Assembly (NCBI RefSeq): GCF_022870905.1
Contig: NZ_CP091510.1
Span: 1,116,001-1,180,000 of the forward strand
Reading direction: 5' to 3'
Source of the DNA: Neisseria arctica
GTDB taxonomy: Bacteria; Pseudomonadota; Gammaproteobacteria; Burkholderiales; Neisseriaceae
DNA length: 64,000 nucleotides
Position numbers and translations under genes: made by a program. Shown here in pieces: positions 47,222 to 58,500 of this stretch. Every line of letters starts with the position of its first letter. Within the stretch, counting starts at the first letter, position 1. Under the pieces are notes generated by a model that saw only the letters and a program-made list of their open reading frames with translations, was not told the origin of the DNA and did not search any database.

Positions 47222-49021
47222 TTATTGTGGAATACTATAAGATCCTCTAGAAGTTGCTCCAGAAGGTACAATAATGGTTGTTTTTGCACCATTACTGTAA
47301 CGATTAAAATCTTGTATTTGCTTTGATTGTTTGGTTTTAAACTCCAATGATCCATCTAAAATTGTTTTAGATCCAGGAATATAAACATCAGGAATACGAT
47401 ATTTGCCACTCCCTAAAGGATCGTAGAGTCTGCGATTGATTTGAATGATTTCACTAGGACCTTCTTTAATTCCCTCATTTTTTAACCAGTCTCTTAAATT
47501 AACACGAGCATATTGGTCTGCATTGGATCCAATTTCTCTATTTGATTTTCCTATTTTACCTTGTTCCGCCAATTTTTTGGCTTGTGCATAACCCTGATCA
47601 TAGAATTTTTGATAATTCATCCTAACAGCTTCTGTAAATTCTTGAATTGAGCGATAACCCGATTTCCCAATTGTTTGGGTTGCAGATTCCGTTACCTTCC
47701 GATTATTAGATATTTGCTCCTGCTTATTAACACTTCTAGATTGAGAAGAAGCAATATTTTTAGCAGTTTTCTGTTGATTACTTGCAGTAAAGATGGGTTT
47801 AACCGAACCCTTCGGTGTATTCCCGTATCCCCCAGCCAATAATGTCATGCCGATTTCTTGACTAGGAGTTAGCTTTACGCCGTCTCGCTGCATTCTCGCA
47901 TCAAGAATAAAATCCAAAATATCCGCTTGAGCCTTCACTTCGGCATTGGCAACCATATTGCCGTATCCGCTTTTACGGATGGCACTGACCCTTTCTGAGG
48001 ATTTGGATTGCAGAAGCGTTAATTCAGCATCGGTTAAAACGCCTTTTTGAATCAAATCTACAATTTTGGCATCGGCTTTATTTCTGGCAGCTTGGTATTT
48101 TGCTACAGCAGATTTGCAGCCGTTACATTTCTCATATTCTTCTGCCAATGCTTCAAAATCAGCAATACCGTAGCGTTTGAGTTTATTTTCAATCTCTAAT
48201 AGTTGTAATGCTTCTTGACTGCCTTTCTTCGCTTGTTCCGCCAGATTTCTACGATATGTACTGCTGCCTAACCAGTTATTCTCCACCGCATTTTTACCCG
48301 CAACCCCGCCAATCTGTGCATTCAAAGCCGAACCACCGGCCAAACCGCCCGATACCGCACCGAAGGCAGACGACAAGTCTTTAATCAATGCCTTTTCCTG
48401 CTCGCCCAGTGCGTTAGGATTGGCTGCTGCTGCTTCGCCAAACAGGGTTTGTGTGAGGGCTTTGGCCGCCAGCTCGCTGCCCGCGCCGCTGACGGCACCG
48501 GCTTCAAAGCTGCCGCCGTTTACGGTTGCCAGTATGCCGCTGTTGAGGGCGTGGCCAATCAGTTGCAAAGCTTCATTCGGATGGCTGCCGTTTTGACCGA
48601 AAGTTTGGCCGATCAGTTGGGCGGTGTACGGGCTGGCGGTATTGACCGCTGCCTGAACTTCGCTTTGTCCGCCAAGTATGCCGGTAATCAGTGTCGTACC
48701 TGCGTTTAAGGCGCGGGCTTTGCTGCCGCCGGTTTCCCATGCTTTCACATTCTCCCGTGCTTCGTTCAGACGGCCTTGTGCGGCATCAATATCGCTTTGA
48801 TTGCCGCTGAAGGTTGCCCCCATCAGTTCTGTTTCGGCATTGCTGAGGGCTGCTTGGGCTTTGGACAGTTGGTTTTGGCGGTAAACCGATACGGCTGAAG
48901 CCACATCTGCCGTGGCCTTCGCCACAATCTGCTGTTTCTCCGTAATCTTGGCCAAATCGGGTAGGGCAGCAACGGCTCTGTGCGCGCTGCTGCTGTCGCT
49001 GTGGATGCCCAATGCCTGCAC
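47222..49021 (-). CDS. Silent FhaB/TpsA 3' cassette B with nuclease-like toxin tail
   Basis: 599 codons open from a GTG, with no secretion signal or ribosome site. The first about 245 codons almost repeat the full-length fhaB (RAVAALPDLAKITEKQQIVA onward), up to NAVENNWLGSS. Then a unique part: a pre-toxin region with CNGC and GVKLTPSQEIGMTLLAGGYG, and a C-terminal domain KYRIPDVYIPGSKTILDGSL, EFKTKQSKQIQDFNRYS. The spaced Asp...Glu-x-Lys (PD, LEFK) fits a PD-(D/E)XK nuclease. That assignment is tentative. Homology with fhaB ends abruptly at about 49030, beside the boundary repeat. Confidence 0.8.
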   Translation of the reverse strand: MQALGIHSDSSSAHRAVAALPDLAKITEKQQIVAKATADVASAVSVYRQNQLSKAQAALSNAETELMGATFSGNQSDIDAAQGRLNEARENVKAWETGGSKARALNAGTTLITGILGGQSEVQAAVNTASPYTAQLIGQTFGQNGSHPNEALQLIGHALNSGILATVNGGSFEAGAVSGAGSELAAKALTQTLFGEAAAANPNALGEQEKALIKDLSSAFGAVSGGLAGGSALNAQIGGVAGKNAVENNWLGSSTYRRNLAEQAKKGSQEALQLLEIENKLKRYGIADFEALAEEYEKCNGCKSAVAKYQAARNKADAKIVDLIQKGVLTDAELTLLQSKSSERVSAIRKSGYGNMVANAEVKAQADILDFILDARMQRDGVKLTPSQEIGMTLLAGGYGNTPKGSVKPIFTASNQQKTAKNIASSQSRSVNKQEQISNNRKVTESATQTIGKSGYRSIQEFTEAVRMNYQKFYDQGYAQAKKLAEQGKIGKSNREIGSNADQYARVNLRDWLKNEGIKEGPSEIIQINRRLYDPLGSGKYRIPDVYIPGSKTILDGSLEFKTKQSKQIQDFNRYSNGAKTTIIVPSGATSRGSYSIPQ

Positions 49022-49045
49022 GGTGGTCTTGGCGGAAAGATGATA

Positions 49046-49168
49046 AAAAGGCCGTCTGAAAGATTTGATAGCTTTTCAGACGGCATTGGGCTGTAGGCCA
49101 TGGAACGCGTGCGTACTGGGGCACGCACGCTACATATGGATTTTAAGTTGCATGCAGGCTACGGCTTG
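49046..49168. repeat. Cassette boundary repeat, copy 3
   Basis: Same plan as the other copies: an AG/AT uptake-sequence hairpin (49050-49088), GGCCATGGAACGCGTGCGTA, CACGCACGCTACATATGGAT, and CATGCAGGCTACGGCTTGC next to the SUKH gene stop at 49170. It lies between the fhaB unit and cassette B. Confidence 0.75.
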
Positions 49169-49169
49169 C

Positions 49170-49592
49170 TTATCCATTATTTATCCAAACTTGATTTATC
49201 CATGAGCTTAGATTTGGCCAGCATTCTTCAGTAAGTCCGTTACTTGTCCAAAGGTGAATACTTTTATCTTCTGTTAGGCAATAATAATCGCCATTATCTT
49301 CGCAGATAGGAAGCCAATTACTGGGAACACCAAGCAATTTGGCCTCTGAAATAGCGTGACTAAGTTCACTCCTACTGGATTGGTCAGCAGTTATTACCAA
49401 TGGTTCAATGAAGCCATAAAGTATATTACTGGCATTTTTTAGAAAAAATTTGTACTCTTCGTCAAAATGTAGACCAATTATTTTTTCATATTCTGCAATT
49501 AGATTGTCATCTGGCAATGGGATTTGTATTCTATTTCCTTCTGCTCGATTAATTAAATCTAAAATAGTTGATTTTAGCTCTTCATTTTTCAT
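49170..49592 (-). CDS. SUKH (SMI1/KNR4)-family immunity protein
   Basis: 140 residues. SUKH pattern: LPDDNLIAEYEKIIGLHFDEEYKFFLKNAS near the N-terminus, a central GVPSNWLPICEDNGDYYCLT and a final WPNLSSWINQVW. SUKH proteins are the commonest immunity partners of HNH/EndoVII-type nuclease toxins. The fhaB it follows ends in an LHH nuclease, which fits. Start is 7 bases past the fhaB stop, with GAAAGGTAATAAATT before the ATG, so translation is probably coupled. Confidence 0.85.
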   Translation of the reverse strand: MKNEELKSTILDLINRAEGNRIQIPLPDDNLIAEYEKIIGLHFDEEYKFFLKNASNILYGFIEPLVITADQSSRSELSHAISEAKLLGVPSNWLPICEDNGDYYCLTEDKSIHLWTSNGLTEECWPNLSSWINQVWINNG

Positions 49593-49598
49593 AATTTA

Positions 49599-52500
49599 TT
49601 ACCTTTCAAAATCCTTTGCTCTATTAGTCCAATAGTTGGCTCTCCACTTATTAAATTCTACCCTATTGATACCTGAAGGTATATTATTCCCTGTATTAAT
49701 GTGAATAATAGCAGAATTTTTTTGATGAAACGTTTGAGTTACCTCTGCAATTGGCCCGTTCTGTGTTTGTATCATATGGTGGAGGTTTATCGGTTTGCCA
49801 TCAGGACCAATAGGAGCCCTACCCATTTTCATCAATTCTAAATTTGTCTTTCCCGTCTTAGAATCAATAAAATCAGGTTTTATTAAATCATCTCTTTGAT
49901 ACACTATATTTCCAGAGAATTGAACAGGTTCTTTTGACCAATAGTTTCGCTCTTGCTTAAAGTATAATTTAGCAGTTTCTGAATAATTGTTAGTAGAGTA
50001 AGAATTATTTCTGACAGCTCTTCCTCCCCCAGCCATCTCCCCATCAACAGTCGACATAACCCGCTGCCCCAAAGGCTGGCTAAATTCCCTGCCACCCACC
50101 TTCAAACTCTTGTTTCCCAAAAGCTTGACGGCAACGGTCTTGGTCGCTTTACCAATCCCCAAGCCCATCAGTTCAAACTCAGGATACACCGGAATAAGGC
50201 CGACTTCTCCGGTGCGTATGCCTCCTAATTTGCTGATGTTCGTCAATGGAACTTCTTTGTCAAACATAAAGCCTTCTTTGGCTCTGCCGGATTGCTGGAC
50301 TATTGAAGCCAAGCTTTCCACTTGGTTTTTAAAGTCCTTACGTACCTTGGCATCGGATTGATAGGCTTTGATGAATTCAGGGCTCGCAGCCAGAGCATCC
50401 ATCTGTTTCAGACGGTTTACTGCAATCAGGCCGTCTGAAATAGGGTGATCGGCTCCTACTTTATCCAAATATTGCAAAATTGGTGCAGATGGTTTGCCAA
50501 GACCTGAAGGAATGGCAGCCAATTGCTGTTTGGTATAAGCAACAGATTGTTTTGCTTCGTTCTGTTTGGCCGTACATGCTTCAATTGAACCATATACCGA
50601 ACAAGCTTGTGCCAATTCATGATTGCGGCGTTTGCTGATTTCTTCAAGTGCTTTGGCTGCTTCAGTATAACAACGTGCGCCTTTTCCTTGGCATTGGGCA
50701 ATCTCTTGATGGTATTTAGACCAGTCTTTCGGAAGGAGATAATTATTCTCCACCGCATTCTGCCCCGCCGCAGCACCGATTTGCGCGTTCAAAGCCGAAC
50801 CACCGGCCAAACCGCCCGATACCGTGCCGAATACCGCCGATAAGTCGCTGACCAGTGTCTTTTCCTGCTCACCCAATATGCTCGGATTGGTCGCTGCTTC
50901 TTCGCCAAACAGGGTTTGTGTGAGGGCTTTGGCCGCCAGCTCGCTGCCCGCGCCGCTGACGGCACCGGCTTCAAAGCTGCCGCCGTTTACGGTTGCCAGT
51001 ATGCCGCTGTTGAGGGCGTGGCCAATCAGTTGCAAAGCTTCATTCGGATGGCTGCCGTTTTGACCGAAAGTTTGGCCGATCAGTTGGGCGGTGTACGGGC
51101 TGGCGGTATTGACCGCTGCCTGAACTTCGCTTTGTCCGCCAAGTATGCCGGTAATCAGTGTCGTACCTGCGTTTAAGGCGCGGGCTTTGCTGCCGCCGGT
51201 TTCCCATGCTTTCACATTCTCCCGTGCTTCGTTCAGACGGCCTTGTGCGGCATCAATATCGCTTTGATTGCCGCTGAAGGTTGCCCCCATCAGTTCTGTT
51301 TCGGCATTGCTGAGGGCTGCTTGGGCTTTGGACAGTTGGTTTTGGCGGTAAACCGATACGGCTGAAGCCACATCTGCCGTGGCCTTCGCCACAATCTGCT
51401 GTTTCTCCGTAATCTTGGCCAAATCGGGTAGGGCAGCAACGGCTCTGTGCGCGCTGCTGCTGTCGCTGTGGATGCCCAGTTCCTGTACGGTGGTGTCTTT
51501 ACCGGCTATGTTCAGACGGCCTTCGCTTAAGGTGGCGTAGGTGGTGCTGCCGTCGCTGCCTTTTTCGTATTGTGGCAAAGACGGGCTGAAGCTGCTGCCG
51601 TCGGTGTAGCCCGGTTCATTGTCGGGGTTTTCGCCATAGCCGCCGCTTAAGCCGACATTAGACGCGCTGTAGCTGCTTTGGTTTTGGATGTGTTCAAAGG
51701 TAAAGCGGTTGGCGGTCAGTTCGTTTTGCTCTTTCGGCGCGGTGGAGGCAATCGCGCCGCCTTTGAGGTGGACGCTGTCGGCGTTGATGTGGTAGCCGCC
51801 GTCTCCGGCGAAGAGGCCGGATTGGGCAGATACCGTATCGCTGCTGCCCGAGGCTTTGCTTTGGCTGAAGTTGCCCGAGGCTTCCCATGCGGTGCCGAAG
51901 GAAATCTGCACCCGCGCACCGGCGCTGCTTTGTTTGTTTTCCTGCTCGAGATGGTCTTGGACGCTTTCGATGTTCAGACGGCCGCTCACACCGGCATCGA
52001 TGCGGTTGGCGGTGGCCGCTGCCCCTTTGAGGGTGGTATCGCCTTCGCTCGCCAATTGGATATTGTCGGCTTTGAGGGTGGTGTGGTCGTGGGTTTGGGC
52101 AAGATAACGGTTTCTGCCTTTGCTGCCGCCGACTTCGCCATAGGCGTACACACCGGTTTGCGCGCCCACGGAAGCGCCGACACCGACCGATGCGCCGAGG
52201 CTGCTGTTTTTGCCGTCGGCTGTTTGGGCGGATTGGCCGGATTCAAGCAGCAAATCTTTGGCCGAATCCAAACGGATGGTATCACCGGCTTTGGCTTGGG
52301 TGTTTTGCAGACGGATATCGCCTTCGGTCGATTGGATATTGAGGTTGCCACCGGCATTTAATACATTGCCTTGACTGAGGCTTTGGCTTTGGTCTTGGCT
52401 GCTGTTGGCGGTTTTGAAGCCGAAGCCGACTTCTGCTTTGGCCAATGCGCCGCCGCTGGTGGCGGTATTGTAGGCGGAATAAGCTTGTGCGCCGGCCGCC

Positions 52501-55500
52501 AGCGTTTGCAGTGCTTGTGTGCGGTCGTCGGCTTTGCTCTTCACCGCGCCTTCGGCGGCATTCACCAAATCAATCAGCGGCGAGGATATTTTGGCAAAGG
52601 TGCCGATTTTGACATCGCGCTCGGCTTGGTGGCTGCTGCTGAGGTTGTGGTCGGCCAATACGTCAACGCTTTTGGCGGTGATGTTGAGGTCTTTGGCCGC
52701 CAATACGTCGGCGACTTGCTGGGTGTAGTTGCCCCCGGCCTGAATGTTGACATGGCCGCCCAAACTGCCGACTTGTGATTTGACCTGCTCGACTTGGCTG
52801 CTGTTGCTGTCTTGGCGGTTTTTCATCCAACCGGCGAAGTGTTCGGTATCGGAAATCACCGCCGTGCCGATGCCGCTGGTGATTTGGCGTTCGGATTGGC
52901 TTTGGCTATTTTGGGTGGAACGGATGTTGATGTCGCGGCCTGCAATCAGGGTAACGTCATCTTGGGCGGCAATGCTGCTGCCCAAGATGTTGATATCGGC
53001 TTTTTGCGCCTGCAAGAGGGCTGTGCCGCCGGCAGACAATTGTGTGCCGGCGGCTTTGTCGAGGTTGCCTTGCGCGTTGCTGCGGTCGTTGAAGGTGCCG
53101 ATCGGAATGGCTTCGCGGTTATCAATGCTGAAGCCGCTGCGTTTGCGCTCGCCGCTTTGGGCAGCCGTATCGCGGGCAAAGCCCAATTCGATGCTTTCCG
53201 TGGCCGAGAGCAAGGCATTGCCTTCGGCGGCGAGTTTCGCGCCTTCGCTGCGGATATTGCCATCGGTGGCAATGATGTTCAAATCGCCTTGTGCTGTCGC
53301 TGCGGTCACGACTGCCTGAGTGCCTTCGCTATGGCGGCTTTCGCTGGATTTTTGACGGCCTGCAGTGAAGACGGTTACTTGGGCAGCTGCATGAATGGCT
53401 TTGCCGATGGCATCGTCGCGCTGCAGGGTTTTGCCGACAACAGAGTCGCTGTAACCGCTGCTCTGCATATTGCGGTCGTAGCTGGCTTTGGCTGCTTCAA
53501 ACGGATTCACGGTGATGCCGACCGACACGCCTGATTGCTTGGCTTCCATACGGCTGTCGCTTTGCGAAGCGGTATGCGCGGCGTTTAAAGACATATTTCG
53601 GCCTTGCAGGGTCATATCGCCGCCTGAGGCCAAGACAGCGGCTTCGGTGGTCAGATTGTTGCCCGCAATTATGGCGGTGTCGCCCGCAATGCTGCCGACT
53701 TGGGAAACCGTCAGGCTGGTGGCCGCGGTGTTTTGATCGAGTTTTTGCGATGATTTACCCACGCCGACGCTGACCACACCGTCTTTAAAGCCGCCGGTCA
53801 AGCCAGAACGCTTACGTTCGTGGAATTCATGGTCGGCATAAATGTTCTCGGCCGCCGTGATGTTCACATCATTGCCTGCTTTCAACACAGTACGGTCGTC
53901 TGAAACCACATTGCTGCCGCGCACATTCACATCCTGCTCGGCCTGAACCACCACTTCCTTGCCTTTGATGCTGCTGCCCACCGCTTCATCGTGTTGGCGG
54001 CGGTATTGGTCGAGCGATGTTTTTTTAGACACGAAGCCGCTGGATTTGCTGTAAACCGATTCGTCCAAATCCAGGGTTTTACGGCCTTCGGTAATATCGA
54101 CATTGCGGCCGGAGAGGGTAATCCTGCCGTTATCGCTTTCAATACGGCCTTGGCGAATGCTCAAATCATCTTTGGCCGAAACCAACACATCCCCCGTCGC
54201 GCTGATGCTTGTACCGGCTTCGGAGGTTTGGCTGATGTGGCGGTGGTTTTTATCGCTCAATTCGCCCTGTTTGCCGTGTGACCCGAGTTTGGCGGTGCCC
54301 AAATCGATGCGGCCGTCGGAAACGATTTGGGTTTTACCCTTGGCCGCTTCGTTGCGCAGGTTGGCGGCGACGAAATCGATGCTTTCGTTGGCTTTGAGGC
54401 TTAAGAGGCCGTCTGAAGCGTGGTTGACATACAAACCGGCGACGCGGTCGATTTGGCTTTGGCCGTTGCGCTCGTTGCCGCCGGTGACTGTGGTAGAAGC
54501 AACGCGGATACGGTCGGCTTCGACGGCCAAGAACGTGTCGGCGGCAACGGTGCCGCCTTCGATGCTGACGTCTTGGCCGCGCAAACGAACTTTACCGCCT
54601 TGGATGACGCTGCTGTTTTGAATGTCGGTGGCGGATAGGTCGACAATCTTGCGTCCGGCCAGTGTGCCGCTGTTGACGATGCTGCCGGCGCCGTCCATCG
54701 CCAGTTTGTCGGCACTGATTAAGCCGCCGTGGGCGTTGATGTCGCCGGGTTTGACGGTGAGGTAGACTTTGGGTGCCAATACGTCAACCGTGCTGCCGTC
54801 GATTAAGGTCAGGGTTTGCGTTTCCAGCCAGACGATATCGGAGGTGAGGCGCGCCACCTGTTCGGGCGAAAGGGCGATGCCCGGTGTGAGCTGCTGCTCG
54901 CGGGCAAAGGTAATACCGGCTTCCATCAGGGCTTTGAACTGCTCTTCATCGTTGCTGTAGCCGTCGAGGCGGCGGTAGCCGGTTAAGCGGGCGATTTGCT
55001 CGTTGACCAGCTTTTGCTCGTAATAGCCGTCGCCCAGGCGTTTGTGCATGCTGCTTGGGTCGAGGTTGAGGGCATTGAGCATATAGTCGCTGCCCAGCCA
55101 TTGTTTGTAGTTGGCAAAGGCGGGATCGGTTTCGACCAGATACGACGGGTTGGCCGGGTTGACGGCATACAGGCTGGATACGGGCAGTTGGGTGTCGGTA
55201 TTGAGGGTTTTAACGGGTGCGGGGGTGCTGTTTGAAGGTTGGATATCTGTACCGCCAATTTGTGCTTGCTCTGCGGATGCAACAGCCGTATCGCCTTGGT
55301 AATGGCTTTCGGTTTTGACAACATTCAGGCGGAAATTGGGGGTTTTGACCAATTCGGCATCGGCAGGGGCGGGACGGCGTTCAAATTTATCTTTTTTCTT
55401 GCTTTTCCAATCATAATAAACATGATGCCAGTCACGGCTTGCACCGACTTTCATGGTGACTGATTTGGCGGTTTCGTCATCAAGGTTTTTAATCGGGTAA

Positions 55501-58500
55501 ATCGGTGTGTCAAGGCTGCCTGCGGCCAGAATATGACTTTTGTCGTTGGTTACGTCTGCGCTGGCAATGGTAAGATTGCCGCCGGAGAGGATACGGCCGG
55601 GATTGCTGCTGTCCACTACGGTTTCTACATCGTATTGCGTGTAACGGGTGCGGGTGTAGTCCTCATGATATTGCCCGTTATTCAATACTAAGGAACTAAA
55701 GCCGGCGCGATGATGAATGTCTTCTTCTGTGTATAAAGTCAGCCCATGGTCTTCATTGAAGTTATAACCCCTGTTTTCCATTAAGTATTCTGTAACTTGC
55801 TTGCGGCTGCCCGGCACTTCCTGGTGGGAAGAACGGTAATTGCTGTTACGGTTGAGCAGTATATCTGCTGCAATATGCATATCCCCTTGGGATTGGATTT
55901 CCGCGCCGCTATTGCCCAGTTTGGTGGCTGACCCCTGTGCCTGATGCTGCTCATCCAAACTGCCGCCGATGTTCAGGCTGCCTTCACTGGATAGCTTGGC
56001 ACTTTCCTGATTGGTGATGTCTTTCGCCCCCACAGCCAAATGATTGCGCGCGGCGATGGCGGCGGCTTTGGTTTCGCCATTGGCCGTTTCTTCTTGATTT
56101 ACCAGCTTATCCGCTTCAACCGCCACCCAGTCGCCGTATACGCGGCCGCTGCCGATGTTCAGCACGGTGTCGCCCGCTTCTAAAAGGGTGAGACCGTTGC
56201 TGTTGATTAAGCCGCGGTTGGTGATGTTGTCTGCTTTGAGTTGCGTATCGCTGCCGGATTGGATGATGCCGGCGGCGGTGTTGCGGATGTTGTCGGCTTC
56301 CAAGAGGGCGAAACGGCCGCCTTCCAGCGTGTAGCTGTTGTTGATATCGCCTTCGCTGCTGATGTTTAAACCTTGCCCGGCGCGGAGGTCTTGTTCGGCG
56401 GTAAAGCTGTCTTTGAGCTTGAGCGACAGGTTTTGATTGGCGGCCAGCGTGCCTTGTTTGGCCAGTATTTTGGCTTGGATATCAAGGTTTTGTCCGGCCA
56501 GGATTTCGCCTGAGGTGTTGTTCAGCGTTAAGGTTTGCTGATTGCCGTCGTGGATGCGGATGTCTTGAGCCGAACCAATCAGGCCGCTTGAGTTTTCGAG
56601 GCCGTCTGAAACCTTGAGTTCGGTCAGTTCATCGCTGCGGATTTGGCCTGCGGTATTGTCCAGACGGGCGGCTTCGGCTTTCAGACGGCCTGTGTCGATT
56701 TGGCCGTTTGGGTTGGATAGGGTGGCTGCTTTGATATCGGCCTGTTGATTGACGGTTAATTTGCCGTGGCTGTTGTCGAACGTATCGGTTGTTGCGCTCA
56801 ATGTGCCGCCGGATTGTAAGTTGCCTTCATGATTGTTTAAGGTTTGGCCGTTGAAGGCAAATGATTCGGTTGCAGTCAATGAGCCTTGGCGGTTGTCCAA
56901 TGTTTGCGCGGTCATCTCGGCTTGGCGGGTGATGATTTCGCCTTCGCGGTTGTCCAGCAATGCGCCTTGGGCATTGAGCTTGCCCAAATGCAGTTTGCCG
57001 CTGTTGGCCAAGCTGTTTTGCGTGCTTAATTCAATACCGTCGTTAGCGGTGAGGGTGCCGCTGTTTTCCAGGCCGTCTGAAACTTTTAAACGGCCTTGGG
57101 CAAGATTGAGTGGCGCGGCTGCGGTTTGGCTTTGACTTTGGGTAGAACCTGCGCCGGTTGCGGTGGTCGGCGCGGAGGGTGCAGCAGGGGAAGCATTGCT
57201 GCCGTTGTTGGAAGCATGGTCTTGCTCGGCATAACCGATTAAACCGCTGTTGTTCAATTTGCCTGCTTCAATATTGAGGCTTTGCAAACCGGTTTGCGCC
57301 ATATTGCCGCTGTTGTTCAGACGGCCTGTTTCGATGTCGAAACGGGCAGCCTGCAGGGTTTGGCGGTTGTCGAGGTTTCGTGTACGGATATTCAGTTCGT
57401 CGGATGAGGTGATCAGGCCGCTGTTGTTGACATTCGGACTTTGAATCGCGGTTTTGCCTTGGGATGACACGGTGCCGCTGTTGTCAAACGCCGTGGCTTG
57501 AATGTTCACACCCGCCGCTGCGCTCGAGCGTTGCGTATTGTCGGCGGCCACCATGCTGCCGCTGTTGCCGATTTTACCGTCGGCACTCAGCGTTACACCG
57601 CCGGCGGTGGCAAAGGCTTGGCCGGCATGATGAATGGCCGAGCCTTTGTCGGTAGAAACCAGCGTAATTTTGTTGGCATACATGCCGCCCAGTTGTGCGG
57701 TGTCGATGGCCACAGCAGGAGCAGGGCGGCCGTCTGAAATTTGGGTGTGGCTGCCGTCGGCCGCTACATCGTTGCTGCCCGATACCACGCTTAAATCTTT
57801 TGCCCATACACCGGCATTGATTTGCGCGGCACGAGCCAGAATGCGGGTGTAGTCGGCACTTGAAGTGTCCAAACCGCCGCCGTTGACGGCGATATGACCA
57901 TCACGCACTTGGAAGCCGCTAAGGTTGCCGTTATCAAACAGCGGTTTGCCTGTGGTGAGCGTTACCCCCGCCGCATTGATAAAACCTGCGCCGTTTACTT
58001 GAATACCGGCAGGATTGGCCAATACCACATCGGCACGACGACCCGCCACTTCGATATAACCGTTCAGCAGCGACGGATTGACGCTGTTGACCTGATTCAC
58101 AATCATCTTGGCTTCGCCGCGCGCCAGCCACGGATTACCCTGTATCCAACCGGCCTGCTGCGTCTGCACATTGCTGCGGCTGTTGTTCAAGATGGCACCG
58201 TGTTTATCCACGTCGAATTGGCGGTATTGGTTCACCGACACGCCGCCTGCGCTCGGGGTTTGGATGTTGACTTGCGGCAGCCCATTGGCCGTCTGTAAAA
58301 CGGTGGGTTGTTGGCTCAAAGGCGCGGACTTGTCCGCCGAAATCCCTGCGGCATAGGCCGGTACCATCACGGCCGAACCGACCGCCAGCAACACCGAAAA
58401 CGCCGCCGTGTGCATTTGAAACTTGGCAGCACCTTGCGAGAGGCCGTCTGAAACAGCCGCTTCGCTGTCTTGCACGTTTTTACCGTCGCGGGTGGTGTTT

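Noticed and set aside
52794..53534. Long plus-strand open frame opposite fhaB
   Set aside because: Antisense to an intact repeat-rich gene; Ala/Gly/Val-rich composition mirrors the fhaB repeats and no family is seen.
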